DNA of 64,000 nucleotides from Actinokineospora spheciospongiae (GTDB lineage: Bacteria; Actinomycetota; Actinomycetes; Mycobacteriales; Pseudonocardiaceae), in assembly GCF_000564855.1 (NCBI RefSeq), contig NZ_AYXG01000165.1, positions 1 through 64,000 on the forward strand. The letters run 5' to 3'. The position numbers and the translations under genes are program-made. This document shows positions 45,716 to 55,516 of the stretch, in pieces. Within the stretch, counting starts at the first letter, position 1; every line of letters begins with the position of its first letter. The notes under the pieces were generated by a model. The model did not search any database. It was not told where the DNA came from and was given only the letters and a program-made list of their open reading frames with translations.

Positions 45716-46933
45716 TCACGCCCCGGCCAAGCGCGCCCCCCGCCGCCAGATCGCGCGGGTGTTGAGGGTGTCGTCGACGTTCTCCGTGGGGTCGCCGTCG
45801 ACCAGGAGGAGGTCGGCGCGGAGGCCTTCGGCGACGCGGCCGCGGTCGCCGAGGTGGAAGCGGCGGGCCGTGGTGGCCGTCGCCGCGCGCAACGCCTGTT
45901 GCGGTGTCAGGCCTGCCGCAACGAGGTACCGCAACTCCTGGTGCAGGCTGGCGCCGTGGGCGACGCCGCCGAAGAACGTTTCCGCCATGGAGGCGTCCGT
46001 GCCCGCCAGCAGGTCCACACCGGCGGCGGCCAGTGCCCGCACGGTGTCCAGGACGTCTTCCAGTTTCCCCTGCGGGTGGCGGTTGTAGCTCGACCGCAGG
46101 GTTTCGTCCCACTTGGCGTCGAGGCGGCGGGCGACCCGCGGGTCGTCGGCGAGTTCGTCGCCGGTGGTGCCCATCATGGACGCGTTGAGGCACACGCACG
46201 GCACGACGAACATCCCCGCCTCCGCCACCAGGTCGACGACCTCCTCGGTGTGCGGGCGGTCCATGAACACGTGGACCACGCCGTCGACCCCGGCCTCGGC
46301 GGCCATGCGGGTGGCGTCGAGGGTCAGGGCGTGCGCCACGGTGAGGGCGCCGTGGCGGTGGGCTTCGGCCACGCCCGCGTTCAGGGTGGCCTGGTCGAGC
46401 ACGGGCAGCCCGGGGTGGCCCTCGACGCTGCCGTCGTCGATCATGAACTTGATGTAGTCGGAGCCCCGGGCGAGCAGGTGCGGGACGAACGCCACCGCCT
46501 CCTCCGGTGTGGTGCTGAACGGCATCAGCGGTGGGGTGGGCGGCAGCTCCCAATCGGGTCGGAAGCCCTCGGGCATCAGCTCGCTCGGGTGCCCGCCGGG
46601 CGGGGTGATGGCGAAGCCCGCCGACCGCACGTCGGCGACCGCGTCGTCCTCGGTGATGTGCGCCCGGTTCTCCCGGGTGTTCATGCCCTGCATCTCCAGT
46701 TCGGTGGTGACGCCGAACCGCAGGGCCAGGGCCAGCGCGCCGGGGGCGACGTGGACGTGCGCGTCGATCAGCCCGGGCAGCAGGGTCGCGCCGCGGCCGT
46801 CGACGACCTCGGCCCCCTCGGGGACCTCGCCGCCGACCTGGCGAATCCTGCGGCCGTCGAGGACGACGGTCCGCACCCCCAACGCCTTCTCCCCGTCGAA
46901 GACCCTGGCCCCGGTGATTGCGGTGACGGCCAC
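45716..46933 (-). CDS. Imidazolonepropionase-like metal-dependent amidohydrolase
   Basis: 405 residues. It has the N-terminal beta-sandwich (ITGARVFDGEKALGVRTVVLDG), the metal HxH in LIDAHVHVAPG (about residue 60), a lysine in DYIKFMIDDG, further ligands in VAHALTLDATRM and the Asp in LLAGTDAS. C-terminal QALRAATATTARRFHLGDRGRVAEG is typical. GTG 46933 chosen because GAGGTGG lies just upstream and the family starts there. Organophosphate or peptide-like amide substrates are possible. Divergent from the MarR at 47029. Confidence 0.85.
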   Translation of the reverse strand: MAVTAITGARVFDGEKALGVRTVVLDGRRIRQVGGEVPEGAEVVDGRGATLLPGLIDAHVHVAPGALALALRFGVTTELEMQGMNTRENRAHITEDDAVADVRSAGFAITPPGGHPSELMPEGFRPDWELPPTPPLMPFSTTPEEAVAFVPHLLARGSDYIKFMIDDGSVEGHPGLPVLDQATLNAGVAEAHRHGALTVAHALTLDATRMAAEAGVDGVVHVFMDRPHTEEVVDLVAEAGMFVVPCVCLNASMMGTTGDELADDPRVARRLDAKWDETLRSSYNRHPQGKLEDVLDTVRALAAAGVDLLAGTDASMAETFFGGVAHGASLHQELRYLVAAGLTPQQALRAATATTARRFHLGDRGRVAEGLRADLLLVDGDPTENVDDTLNTRAIWRRGARLAGA

Positions 46934-46962
46934 GGAGGCCCACCTCGCTTCCTCGCTCGCAG

Positions 46963-47006
46963 TTGCATACCCGATGCTATGCATTTGCCAGTTGCTATGC
47001 AAATAC
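46963..47006. promoter_or_regulatory. MarR-type operator between amidohydrolase and marR
   Basis: TTGCATA at 46963-46969, then GCTATGCATTTGC (46976-46988) and GCTATGCAAATAC (46994-47006): a direct repeat of GCTATGCA 18 bases apart with ATTTGC and GCAAAT in opposite orientation. AT-rich against a GC-rich background, lying between divergent starts at 46933 and 47029. Confidence 0.6.
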
Positions 47007-47028
47007 CAGGGGTACTACACTTCGCCGG

Positions 47029-47484
47029 GTGAGCAGCGCGCGTTCCGCCGAGGACTCCCCGCTGGACCGGATCGGTCCGGCGCTGTCGCGGCTGCGCAGG
47101 CGCATCCCGGCCTCCAGCCGGGACCTGTCGCGCAACCTGGTGCTGAACGTGATCACCGACGCCCCGGGGGAGATGACCGTCGGCGGGCTCGCCGCGGAGA
47201 TGGGCGTCGCGCAGCCGGTGGCCAGCCGCACGGTGACCGCCTGCATCGCCGACGGCCTGCTGCGGCGGGCCGCTTCGCAGGTCGACGGCCGCCGGACCGT
47301 GCTCGAACTCACCGAGCGCGGCGCGGCCGAGCGCGACCGCTTCGCCGCCGAGCAGCGGGAGGCGTTCGAGGACATCACCGCCGCCTGGTCGGCGGAGGAC
47401 CGCGCGCAGTTCGCCCGACTCCTGGTGCGCTACACCACCGACGCCGACACGTGGTCCCACCGGCGGACACCGGGCGAACGCTGA
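47029..47484 (+). CDS. MarR family regulator
   Basis: 151 residues: LDRIGPALSRLRRRIPASSRDLSRNL lead, then a winged helix (VGGLAAEMGVAQPVASRTVTACIADGLLRRA; wing VDGRRTVLELTERG). GTG at 47029 places the start right after the operator-like AT-rich stretch. Divergent from the amidohydrolase, so that is the probable target. Unrelated in detail to the marR at 41130. Confidence 0.85.
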   Translation: MSSARSAEDSPLDRIGPALSRLRRRIPASSRDLSRNLVLNVITDAPGEMTVGGLAAEMGVAQPVASRTVTACIADGLLRRAASQVDGRRTVLELTERGAAERDRFAAEQREAFEDITAAWSAEDRAQFARLLVRYTTDADTWSHRRTPGER

Positions 47485-47609
47485 CGGTCGCCCGGCGGTG
47501 CCCGGGCGAGCCGCGCGGAACCACTCGACCCACCCCCGCGACAACCGAGGTCGCGGCGGACTTCACACAGCACGGCCCGGGTGACCCCGCGCGGCCACCC
47601 GACCGTCCG

Positions 47610-47707
47610 CCACGTCACACCCCGAGTAGTTGTGTTCCACAACCAATCAACCTATAGTTGCACCTATCAACCGATTGGGGGGGTGCCATGCTCGCCACGA
47701 CAGCGGC
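47610..47707 (+). repeat. Promoter/5'-end duplication, copy B (before the marR remnant and MFS gene)
   Basis: Gapless partner of 41052-41149. It keeps the TATAGT hexamer, the GTTGCACCTATCAAC operator and a perfect TTGTG-TTC-CACAA palindrome at 47628-47640, so the promoter is likely still active and would now drive the MFS gene through a long leader. Confidence 0.85.
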
Positions 47708-47920
47708 ACACGACCGGGCCGGGGCCCCGCGGACCCCGGACGGGTGGCCGTAGGCGACCCGCCTTCCCATGACGTCCCGATGACCAGCGTCCCGCCGCCG
47801 AGCTGCGCACGCCGAGCGGCGGCACCGCAGTGGCCCGCCAGGGTCCGAACCAGGATCAATGCCCCGCAGAGCGTCCGGCTCCGGGTGGGGCCATCCCGCG
47901 ATCACGTGTAGGAGAAGTCT
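47688..47920 (+). pseudogene. Decayed marR remnant
   Basis: Starts with an ATG at 47688 and LATTAAHD, matching IATTTASD of the intact MarR at 41130, then loses the frame (stop at 47751). A middle patch around CAGTGGCCCGCCAGG resembles the QWAGR codons. The end CACGTGTAGGAGAAGTC matches the HLVQEKS codons of the intact gene but contains a TAG stop. Both ends plus a middle piece survive in 233 bases, against about 450 in the intact gene, so internal deletions have removed the DNA-binding region. Confidence 0.65.
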
Positions 47921-49564
47921 GTGACCACGTCCACTGGAGCGGCCGCCGCCAGGCCGCTCACCGCCGAGGAGAGCGGCCGGATGGACCACCGCCGGGTGAT
48001 CGAGGCCCTGACCGGGCTCCTCCTGGCGATGCTGACCGCGTTCCTGTCCTCCACCATCGTCTCCAACGCGCTGCCGACGATCATCCGCGAGCTGCACGGC
48101 ACGCAGAGCCAGTACACCTGGGTCATCACCGCGACCCTGCTCGCCTCGACCGCCAGCACCCCGATCTGGGGCAAGCTGGCCGACCTGATCAGCAAGAAGC
48201 TGCTCGTGCAGCTCGCCATCGGGATCTTCACCGTCGGCTCGGTGCTGGCGGGGCTGTCGCAATCGGTCGACACGCTGATCGCGTGGCGGGTGTTGCAGGG
48301 GCTGGGCCTGGGCGGGTTGCAGTCGCTGGTGGTCATCGTGATCGCGGCGATGATCAGCCCCCGGGAGCGCGGGAAGTACACCGGGCCGATCTCGGCGGTG
48401 ATGTCGGTCGCCACGGTCGGTGGGCCGCTGCTGGGCGGGGTCATCGTGGACACCAGTTGGCTGGGGTGGCGGTGGTGCTTCTTCGTGTGCGTGCCGCTGG
48501 CGGTCATCTCGCTGCTCGTGGTGCAGCGCACGCTGAACCTGCCGCTGGTCAAGCGCCAGGTGCGGATCGACTACCTGGGTGCCGCGCTGATCGCCGCCGG
48601 GGTGAGCGCGCTGCTGATCTGGGTGACGCTGGCGGGCAACCAGTTCGCCTGGGGGTCGTCGACCTCGCTGCTGCTGATCGGGCTCGGGGTGGTGCTGCTG
48701 GCCGCCGCGGTGTTCGTGGAGACCAGGGCCGCCGAGCCGATCATCCCGCTGCGGCTGTTCCGCGACCGGACCACCGCGCTGGCCACCATCGCCAGCATCG
48801 CCGTGGGCACCGCGCTGTTCGGCAGCGCCGTGTTCCTCGGGCAGTACTTCCAGATCGCCCGGGGCTACTCCCCCACCGCGGCGGGGCTGCTGACGCTGCC
48901 GATGATCATCGGTTCGATGGTGTCGGCGACCGGGTCGGGCATCCTGATCACCCGGCTGGGCAAGTGGAAGTCGTTCCTGGTGGCCGGTTCGATCCTGATG
49001 GTGGCGGGCTTCGGCCTGCTCGGCACGATCGACCACACCACCGACATGGTGCTGCTCGGCGCGTTCCTGTTCGTGCTGGGCGTCGGCCTGGGCATGACCA
49101 TGCAGAACCTGGTGCTGGCGGTGCAGAACACCGTCGCCGCCACCGACCTGGGCGCGGCCAGCTCGACCGTGTCGTTCTTCCGCTCCCTGGGCGGCACGAT
49201 CGGCGTCTCCGTCCTCGGTGCCGTCCTGGCGAACCGGGTCTCCTCGCTGACCACCGACGGCCTCAGCGCGGCGGGCGTGCAGGTCCCGGCGGGGTCCTCG
49301 TCGGCCGGGATCGGCAACCTCGACCAGTTGCCCGGGCCGATCGCCGAGATCGTGCGCGCCGCCTACGGCGACGCGACGGCGACCATCCTGCTGGTGGCCG
49401 CGGCGCTGTCGATCATCACCGTGGTGGCGATCCTGTTCATCAAGGAGAAGCCGCTGCTGACCACCACCGGCATGGAGCGGCAGAGGGCGGAAGAGGCCAC
49501 TGAGGACGCCAAGGCCACCGAGGAGGCCGGAAGCACCGAGGAGGCGGCGCCCGCCAGGGCCTGA
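47921..49564 (+). CDS. DHA2-family (EmrB/QacA) 14-helix MFS drug exporter
   Basis: 547 residues with 14 predicted membrane helices. Motif A is GKLADLISKKLLV between helices 2 and 3, and motif C region GPLLGGVIVD is in helix 5, marking a proton antiporter. The C-terminal tail is a 30-residue Glu/Ala-rich stretch (EEATEDAKATEEAGSTEEA). GTG start follows GGAGAAG. Probably exports a hydrophobic drug or the cell's own product. Its normal repressor gene just upstream is destroyed. Confidence 0.92.
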   Translation: MTTSTGAAAARPLTAEESGRMDHRRVIEALTGLLLAMLTAFLSSTIVSNALPTIIRELHGTQSQYTWVITATLLASTASTPIWGKLADLISKKLLVQLAIGIFTVGSVLAGLSQSVDTLIAWRVLQGLGLGGLQSLVVIVIAAMISPRERGKYTGPISAVMSVATVGGPLLGGVIVDTSWLGWRWCFFVCVPLAVISLLVVQRTLNLPLVKRQVRIDYLGAALIAAGVSALLIWVTLAGNQFAWGSSTSLLLIGLGVVLLAAAVFVETRAAEPIIPLRLFRDRTTALATIASIAVGTALFGSAVFLGQYFQIARGYSPTAAGLLTLPMIIGSMVSATGSGILITRLGKWKSFLVAGSILMVAGFGLLGTIDHTTDMVLLGAFLFVLGVGLGMTMQNLVLAVQNTVAATDLGAASSTVSFFRSLGGTIGVSVLGAVLANRVSSLTTDGLSAAGVQVPAGSSSAGIGNLDQLPGPIAEIVRAAYGDATATILLVAAALSIITVVAILFIKEKPLLTTTGMERQRAEEATEDAKATEEAGSTEEAAPARA

Positions 49565-49581
49565 CCCCCCACCCCGGAACG

Positions 49582-49619
49582 CCTGTGCCGCCGAGGCCCG
49601 AACACCTCGGCGGCACAGG
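49582..49619 (+). terminator. 15-bp terminator of the MFS gene
   Basis: CCTGTGCCGCCGAGG-CCCGAACA-CCTCGGCGGCACAGG, a perfect stem 17 bases past the stop; also suited to the convergent gene at 49711. Confidence 0.82.
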
Positions 49620-49710
49620 TGCGTCCGGGCACCGCGCCGCCCGCACGGGCACGGTCAGCCGGACAACGCGGTGCGGGCGGCGGGTCGGGGAACCGGCACA
49701 GCGGTCGGGC

Positions 49711-50433
49711 TCAGCCGGGGTGGACGGGCCCGTGGTCGGGGTGGGTGAGCGCGGCGATCACGGCCTCGGCCATCGGGGCGCTCGACGCGGGGTTCTGGCC
49801 GGTGAACAGGTTCCCGTCCCGGACGGTGAACGCCGCGTAGGCGGGTCCCGCCAGGTGTTCGGCGCCCAGTTCGCGCAACCGGGTCGCGAGCAGCCACGGT
49901 GCGGCGTCCGCGGTGCCGAACAGCCGCTCCTCCTCATCGGTGAAGGCCGCCATCCGCCGCCCGGCGAACAACCACCCGCCTTCGGGGTCCACAGCCGACA
50001 GCAGGGCCGCCGGGCCGTGGCAGACGGCTGCGATGGGCTTGCCCGCCGCGTCCGCCGCGGTGAGCAGGCGCCCGAGGTCGGCGTCCCGGTGCAGGTCGAC
50101 CACCGGTCCGTGCCCACCGGGCAGCACCACCGCGGCGTAGTCCTCGACGTCGACCTCGGCGAGGTCGAGCAGCGGCCCGAACTCGCGCAGGGCCCGTTCG
50201 GCGTGCTCCACGTGGCGGGCGCAGTCCGCCCCGGCGACCGCCGGGTCGGCGCTGTGCCGGTCGAGCGGCTGGAGGACCCCGCCCGGGGAGGCGAAGTCGA
50301 CGGTGAAACCGGCCTCGACGAACCGCTGGTGCGGCGCCGCGACCTCCTCGGCCCAGTAACCGGTCGGGTACGCCGACCCGTCGGTGCGCTCCCAGGTGTC
50401 GGCGGCGGACATGACGATCAGGACCTTGCTCAT
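49711..50433 (-). CDS. DJ-1/PfpI family protein, Hsp31/YajL-like
   Basis: 240 residues of the type-1 glutamine-amidotransferase fold. The nucleophile is in IAAVCHGPAALL (Cys after AV, about residue 120), preceded by VVLPGGHGPVVDLH, and ending with the FTGQNPASSAPMAEAVI motif of the Hsp31-like glyoxalase III/chaperone group. Start MSKVLIVMSAADTW at 50433 has GAAGGG upstream. Likely a carbonyl-stress protein. Confidence 0.87.
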   Translation of the reverse strand: MSKVLIVMSAADTWERTDGSAYPTGYWAEEVAAPHQRFVEAGFTVDFASPGGVLQPLDRHSADPAVAGADCARHVEHAERALREFGPLLDLAEVDVEDYAAVVLPGGHGPVVDLHRDADLGRLLTAADAAGKPIAAVCHGPAALLSAVDPEGGWLFAGRRMAAFTDEEERLFGTADAAPWLLATRLRELGAEHLAGPAYAAFTVRDGNLFTGQNPASSAPMAEAVIAALTHPDHGPVHPG

Positions 50434-50675
50434 GGTGTCGCCCTTCGCGGGGGTCGTGGACCGCGCCGTCCGGGCGGTGCCCGGTGGCATGACTCCACCG
50501 TGGCCCACCGGAACCCGCCCCGGGGGCGCACAGCGCGCCCTGTGCGACCTGGGACGCGGCAACCTGGGACGCGCAGGTCCAGGCACCGCCGACGAGCGGC
50601 GACCCGGTCCTTCCACTTGGACCTACTGCTGGGTAGGGTTCGGGGTGGACTCACTGTCGAGGAAAGGGGACCGAG

Positions 50676-50930
50676 ATGGCTCTGTCGGCCAAGACCGCCG
50701 GGCTGGTGCTGGCGGGGACCGGCGCGGCGCACTTCGTGGCACCGAAGGCGTTCGTCCCGATCACCGTCAAGGCGTTCCCGAGCGACACCAAGCAGTGGGT
50801 GCTGCGCAACGGCGCGACCGAACTCGCCCTGGGCCTCGCGGTGAGCAACGCCAAGACCCGCAAGCTCGGCCTCGTCGGCCTCCTCGGCTACGTCGGGTGG
50901 CTGGGCAGCCGCATCCTCCAGAACCGCTGA
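50676..50930 (+). CDS. Small DoxX-like membrane protein
   Basis: 84 residues with two or three short hydrophobic stretches (AGLVLAGTGAAHFVAPKAF; ATELALGLAV; LVGLLGYVGWLG). It resembles small actinobacterial DoxX-like proteins with an HFVxPxxF segment. AAAGGGG upstream supports the start. Function unknown. Confidence 0.72.
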   Translation: MALSAKTAGLVLAGTGAAHFVAPKAFVPITVKAFPSDTKQWVLRNGATELALGLAVSNAKTRKLGLVGLLGYVGWLGSRILQNR

Positions 50931-50938
50931 CCCACCAG

Positions 50939-50964
50939 GTGGCCGCCGGTCGGGCGGCGGTCAC
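50939..50964. terminator. Hairpin at the end of the urease operon
   Basis: GTGGCCGCC and GGCGGTCAC pair over nine positions (one G-U) around CGGTCGGGC-type loop, between the convergent small membrane gene (ends 50930) and ureD (ends 50995). Confidence 0.45.
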
Positions 50965-50994
50965 TCCATCGCGGTGATCACCCCGTTGCGGTGG

Positions 50995-51726
50995 TCAGCC
51001 CGTCGCGGCGGCCAGGGCGGCGCCCAGGCGGGCGGACGCGGTCACCGCGTCCGGGCCCAGGGCGGTGGCCAGGTACCCGCGCGGGGCTGTGGCGGGACCG
51101 AGGGGCACCAGGGACCACCAGTCGCCGCTGACCGGGGCGGGAGGCGGTGGGGTTCCCACGGAGATCTCCGTGGTGAGGACCTTGTGCCCGGCCAGGCCCG
51201 CCAGGGATTGATCGGTGGCGGGGTCGCCGGTGGTGAGGGATTGCCGCAGCAGCGGGCGCGCGTCGTGGGTGATGTGGGTTTCGGTGGTCAGGTGCCCCGG
51301 GGCCTCCGACTTCCGGCCCAGGACCAGGGTTTCGCGCAGGCGCAGGCGGGCGGTGCCGGTCAGCTCCGCGGTCAGGGTCGCGTGGTGGTCCGCGTGCCGG
51401 GTGACGACCGTCGGTTCGGGCAGGTGCTCGAAGCTCGCCCCGTCGCCGATGGTGAGGCGCAGGTGGGTGGCGCTGCGGCCGGTGCCGGGGAGGGCGACCG
51501 TGGCCGCGACGCCGACCAGGCGGAGCGCGGCCCCCGGGGCCACCTCCACCGACAGGGTCAGGTGGTCGCCGCCCAGGGGCGCCGCCGCCGAGTTGACCAG
51601 GTGGACGACCGCCGCGCCCCGGGTCCCCCGCCGCGGGAGCAGGGTCAGCGGCGCCGCGGACTCCAGCACCCGGATGACCGACCTGGGGCCGACGGCCTCG
51701 ACCACCAGGCGGGCCCGGGCGCGCAT
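50995..51726 (-). CDS. ureD: Urease accessory protein UreD
   Basis: 243 residues, beta-rich, with VHLVNSAAAPLGGDHLTLSVEVAPGAALRL near residue 43 and RLRETLVLGRKSE, typical of UreD/UreH. ATG 51726 shares one base with the ureG stop (TGATG). UreD scaffolds the UreFG complex on the apoenzyme. Shorter than proteobacterial UreD (about 270), as usual in actinomycetes. Confidence 0.88.
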   Translation of the reverse strand: MRARARLVVEAVGPRSVIRVLESAAPLTLLPRRGTRGAAVVHLVNSAAAPLGGDHLTLSVEVAPGAALRLVGVAATVALPGTGRSATHLRLTIGDGASFEHLPEPTVVTRHADHHATLTAELTGTARLRLRETLVLGRKSEAPGHLTTETHITHDARPLLRQSLTTGDPATDQSLAGLAGHKVLTTEISVGTPPPPAPVSGDWWSLVPLGPATAPRGYLATALGPDAVTASARLGAALAAATG

Positions 51727-52439
51727 CACCGCAGCAGGCCCCGGACCCAGGCCGCGACGTCGGGCGCGTCGGGTGTCTCGACCAGGGACTGGGTGATCAC
51801 GGGCAGGGTGCCGCGCATCCGGTGGGCGTCGGAGACCATGACCGCCATGTCCGCGCCGACCAGCGGGGCCAGGTCGGTCTTGTTGATCACCAGCAGGTCG
51901 GCGGTGGTCACCCCGGGGCCGCCCTTGCGGGGGACCTTGTCGCCGCCCGCCACGTCGACCACGAAGACCTGGGCGTCCACCAGGCCCCGGCTGAACACCG
52001 CCGTGAGGTTGTCGCCGCCGCTCTCGATGATGACCAGTTCCAGGCCGGGGTGGCGTTCCTCCAGCGCCTCGACCGCGTCCAGGTTCGCGGTGATGTCGTC
52101 GCGGATGGCGGTGTGCGGGCAGGCCCCGGTCTGGACGGCCTCGATGCGGTCGGTGTCCAGGACGCCCGCGCGGCGCAGGAAGTCGGCGTCCTCGGTGGTG
52201 TAGATGTCGTTGGTGACGACGGCCAGCCGGACCTCGGTCAACGCCCGGCACAGGGCGGCGGTGAGGGCGGTCTTGCCGCTGCCGACGGGGCCGCCGATGC
52301 CGATGCGGAACGCGCGGCCCGTGGCCGGGGTGGGCTCGTGGGCGTCCGGGTCGGTGGCCGTGGGGTCGAAGTTCACGGTGTGCGTGTGGCCATGGCCGTG
52401 CCCGTGGCTGTGTTCATGGCCGTGCTGGTCAGCTTGCAA
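51726..52439 (-). CDS. ureG: Urease accessory GTPase UreG with His-rich N-terminus
   Basis: 237 residues. The first 21 contain nine or more histidines ([15 protein letters not shown]), then a G domain: [15 protein letters not shown] (P-loop), [13 protein letters not shown], the metal-binding CPH in [23 protein letters not shown] and NKTDLAPL. Delivers nickel with GTP hydrolysis. No ureE is present; the His tail may store nickel in its place. Confidence 0.95.
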   Translation of the reverse strand: MQADQHGHEHSHGHGHGHTHTVNFDPTATDPDAHEPTPATGRAFRIGIGGPVGSGKTALTAALCRALTEVRLAVVTNDIYTTEDADFLRRAGVLDTDRIEAVQTGACPHTAIRDDITANLDAVEALEERHPGLELVIIESGGDNLTAVFSRGLVDAQVFVVDVAGGDKVPRKGGPGVTTADLLVINKTDLAPLVGADMAVMVSDAHRMRGTLPVITQSLVETPDAPDVAAWVRGLLR

Positions 52440-53097
52440 AGAGCCGTACCTCTTCCTTGTGGTGGCGGGCGTGGGCCTCGGCGAGCAGGTCCAGGCCCGG
52501 GGAACCGGGGGCGGGCAGGTCCGCCGCGGGCAGCGCCGCCGTCGCTGCGGCGCGGGTGGCCTGGGTGCGCAGTTCGGCGGACAGGTCGGCGACCATGGCG
52601 TTGACGGCGAAGGGGTCCAGGCCCAGGAGGCGGACGGCGGCGCTCGCCGGGCCGCTGACCGCGAGGTAGCCCGCGACCGCCGCCGCGTCGGCGGGGCTTC
52701 CGCCCGCGACCCCGGTCAGGGCGCCCAGGGTGATCGGGTGGTGCGGTCGGGGGACCGCCGAGAGCAGGGCGTCGAGCACCGGCGACGGCCAGGCGCGGAC
52801 ACCGGCGCGCATCGTGCCGCGCCCTTGCGCCCGGGACGCGGTCCGCTGCGCGGGCGAGGGTGTGCGGGCGTCGAGTTCCGCGTCCAGCCCGGCCCAGTCG
52901 GTGGGCAGCAGGGCCGCCGCCGCGGCGAACACGGCCGCCAGCTCACCGGCGGTGCGCAACCGTCCCAAGAGGAACCCGGGCAGTTCGCGCTCGCCCCGCA
53001 CCAGGCCGCGCGACACCGCTTCCTCCAGGCCGCCGGAGTGCACGTGGCCGCCGCCGGGGTAGCGGGAGTCGGCCAGCACGAGCGCGCTGATGTCCAT
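52429..53097 (-). CDS. ureF: Urease accessory protein UreF
   Basis: 222 residues, all alpha. [18 protein letters not shown] near residue 11 is the family hallmark. It overlaps ureG by 11 bases and starts 14 bases after the ureC stop. UreF acts as the activating partner of UreG on the urease-UreD complex. Confidence 0.9.
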   Translation of the reverse strand: MDISALVLADSRYPGGGHVHSGGLEEAVSRGLVRGERELPGFLLGRLRTAGELAAVFAAAAALLPTDWAGLDAELDARTPSPAQRTASRAQGRGTMRAGVRAWPSPVLDALLSAVPRPHHPITLGALTGVAGGSPADAAAVAGYLAVSGPASAAVRLLGLDPFAVNAMVADLSAELRTQATRAAATAALPAADLPAPGSPGLDLLAEAHARHHKEEVRLFAS

Positions 53098-53111
53098 TGT
53101 GGAATCCCGGC

Positions 53112-54827
53112 TCAGAACAGGAAGTAACGCTGGGCCATGGGCAGTTCCGCCACCGGGTCCGCCACGACGGGGTCGCCGTCGATGGTCACGGCGAAGCTGT
53201 CCGGGTCGACCCGGACGTCCGGGGTGGCGTCGTTGCCCAGCATGTGCTGCTTGCCGACCCGCCGGGTGTCGGTGACGGCGACCAGCGGCGTGGACAGGCC
53301 CCAGCGGTCGGCCAGGTCATCGTCGGCCTCGGCGGCGACGAAGTACAGGCTGCTCGCGGCGGCGGGCGTCGGGGCCGCGCCGTACATCGGGCGGGCCAGG
53401 ACCGGCTGCGGGGTGGGGATGGAGGCGTTCGCGTCGCCCATCGCGGCGTAGGCGATGAACCCCGCCTTGAGGACCACCTGGGGGCGGACGCCGAAGAACT
53501 TGGGCTCCCACAGCACCAGGTCGGCGAGCTTGCCGACCTCCACCGAGCCGATGTGGGTGTCCATCCCGTGCGCGATGGCCGGGTTGATCGTGTACTTGGC
53601 GACGTAGCGGCGGGCGCGGAGGTTGTCGGCCGCGCCGTCGCCCGCGAGCGCGCCGCGGCGGGCCTTGTTGACGTGCGCGGTCTGCCAGGTGCGGATGATG
53701 ACCTCGCCGACCCGGCCCATGGCCTGGGAGTCGGAGCCGATCATCGAGATGGCGCCCAGGTCGTGCAGCACGTCCTCGGCGGCGATGGTGGAGGGCCGGA
53801 TGCGGGACTCGGCGAAGGCCAGGTCCTCGGCGATCGAGGGGTTCAGGTGGTGGCAGACCATCAGCATGTCGAGGTGCTCGTCGATGGTGTTGACCGTGTG
53901 CGGCCGGGTCGGGTTGGTCGAGGACGGCAGCACGTTCGCCTCGCCGACCACGCGGATGATGTCCGGCGCGTGCCCGCCGCCCGCGCCCTCGGTGTGGTAG
54001 GCGTTGATGGACCGGCCGCGGATCGCGGCCAGGGTGGACTCGACGAAACCGGCCTCGTTGAGCGTGTCGGTGTGGATGGCGACCTGCACCCCGGACCGGT
54101 CGGCCACGGTCAGGCAGGTGTCGATCGCCGCCGGGGTGGTGCCCCAGTCCTCGTGCAGCTTGAACCCGCCCGCGCCGCCGCGCAGTTGCTCGTGCAGGGC
54201 CTCCTCGCTGACGGTGTTGCCCTTGCCCAGGAACAGCACGTTGACCGGCTGGTGGTCCATGGCCTGCAACATCCGGCCCAGGTTCCAGGCGCCGGGGGTG
54301 AGGCTGGTGGCCTTGGTGCCGTCGGCCGGGCCGGTGCCGCCGCCGATGAGGGTGGTCAGGCCGGAGGCCAGCGCCTGGTCGGTGATGGTCGGGGTGATGA
54401 AGTGGACGTGGCAGTCGATGCCGCCCGCGGTCAGCACCCGGCCGTTGCCCGCCAGCACCTCCGTGGACGGGCCGATGACCAGCGCCGGGTCCACCCCGTC
54501 CATGGTGTCGGGGTTGCCCGCCTTGCCGATGCCGACGATCCGGCCGTCGCGCACGCCGACGTCGGCCTTGACCACGCCCCAGTGGTCGAGGATGACCGCG
54601 CCGGTGATGACCAGGTCGGGGGCGCCCTCGGCGCGGGTGGCCCGGGCCTGGCCCATCGACTCGCGGATGACCTTGCCGCCGCCGAAGAGCACCTCGTCGC
54701 CCGCCGCGGGGCCCCGGCTGCGGTCCTCGGTGACCTCGATGAGCAGGTTCGTGTCGGCGAGCCGGACGCGGTCGCCGGTGGTGGGGCCGTACAGCGCGGC
54801 GTAGCGGGCCCGGTCCAGCCCGGTCAT
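53112..54827 (-). CDS. ureC: Urease alpha subunit, nickel-containing catalytic chain
   Basis: 571 residues, full length. Visible active-site parts: [10 protein letters not shown] (nickel histidines), the carbamylated lysine K223 in [35 protein letters not shown], the flap [13 protein letters not shown] (cysteine and histidine) and [12 protein letters not shown] (nickel aspartate). ATG 54827 overlaps the ureB stop (ATGA). Hydrolyses urea to ammonia and carbamate in the cytoplasm. Confidence 0.98.
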   Translation of the reverse strand: MTGLDRARYAALYGPTTGDRVRLADTNLLIEVTEDRSRGPAAGDEVLFGGGKVIRESMGQARATRAEGAPDLVITGAVILDHWGVVKADVGVRDGRIVGIGKAGNPDTMDGVDPALVIGPSTEVLAGNGRVLTAGGIDCHVHFITPTITDQALASGLTTLIGGGTGPADGTKATSLTPGAWNLGRMLQAMDHQPVNVLFLGKGNTVSEEALHEQLRGGAGGFKLHEDWGTTPAAIDTCLTVADRSGVQVAIHTDTLNEAGFVESTLAAIRGRSINAYHTEGAGGGHAPDIIRVVGEANVLPSSTNPTRPHTVNTIDEHLDMLMVCHHLNPSIAEDLAFAESRIRPSTIAAEDVLHDLGAISMIGSDSQAMGRVGEVIIRTWQTAHVNKARRGALAGDGAADNLRARRYVAKYTINPAIAHGMDTHIGSVEVGKLADLVLWEPKFFGVRPQVVLKAGFIAYAAMGDANASIPTPQPVLARPMYGAAPTPAAASSLYFVAAEADDDLADRWGLSTPLVAVTDTRRVGKQHMLGNDATPDVRVDPDSFAVTIDGDPVVADPVAELPMAQRYFLF

Positions 54828-55147
54828 CGGTCCAGCTCCCCGGCCCACTCCGGGCGCAGCCCCGGCACGACCCGGTTGCCCGCGATCGGAACCAGGTCCA
54901 CCTCCCGGTCCACACCCGGTTCGAACCGGACGGACGTGCCCGCCGGGATGTCGAGGCGGTGGCCGTGGGCGGCTTCGCGGTCGAACTCCAGCCCGGGGTT
55001 CACCGCGGCGAAGTGGTAGTGCGACCCGACCTGCACCGGCCGGTCGGCGGCGTTGAGGACGGTCACCCGCACCCGGGGCCGCCCGGGGTTCAGCTCGACC
55101 GGCTCCGCGCCGGGGATCACCTCACCGGGGATCAACTGGCCCTCCAT
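54824..55147 (-). CDS. ureB: Urease beta subunit
   Basis: 107 residues with [18 protein letters not shown] at the start, [20 protein letters not shown] in the middle and [13 protein letters not shown], the usual UreB pattern. The start MEGQLIPGE shares one base with the ureA stop. Confidence 0.96.
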   Translation of the reverse strand: MEGQLIPGEVIPGAEPVELNPGRPRVRVTVLNAADRPVQVGSHYHFAAVNPGLEFDREAAHGHRLDIPAGTSVRFEPGVDREVDLVPIAGNRVVPGLRPEWAGELDR

Positions 55148-55449
55148 CACGGGATCGGGTCGTGCACGGTGACCAGCTTGGTGCCGTCCGGGAACGTCGC
55201 CTCGACCTGCACCGAGTCGATCATCTCCGGCACCCCGGCCCGCACCTGCTCGCGGGAGAGCACCGACCGCCCGCTGGACATCAGCTCGGCCACCGACCGC
55301 CCGTCCCGCGCGCCTTCGAGCACGTGGTCGGTGATCAGCGCGACCGCCTCGGGGTGGTTGAGGATCACCCCGCGTTCCAGCCGCCGCCTGGCGACGTCGG
55401 CGGCGACGTGGACGAGCAGTTTGTCCCGCTCGTGCGGCGTCAGGTGCAT
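55147..55449 (-). CDS. ureA: Urease gamma subunit
   Basis: 100 residues, starting [20 protein letters not shown], with [24 protein letters not shown] and [21 protein letters not shown], the standard UreA sequence. First gene of ureABCFGD. A TAGACC hexamer on the minus strand near 55460 may be the -10. No nickel transporter gene is adjacent. Confidence 0.97.
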   Translation of the reverse strand: MHLTPHERDKLLVHVAADVARRRLERGVILNHPEAVALITDHVLEGARDGRSVAELMSSGRSVLSREQVRAGVPEMIDSVQVEATFPDGTKLVTVHDPIP

Positions 55450-55516
55450 GGGCCAAGGTCTATCACCGCGGAGCCGCCGCGAACGTCCCGGACACATGTT
55501 GTTAACCGGCCCCGGC

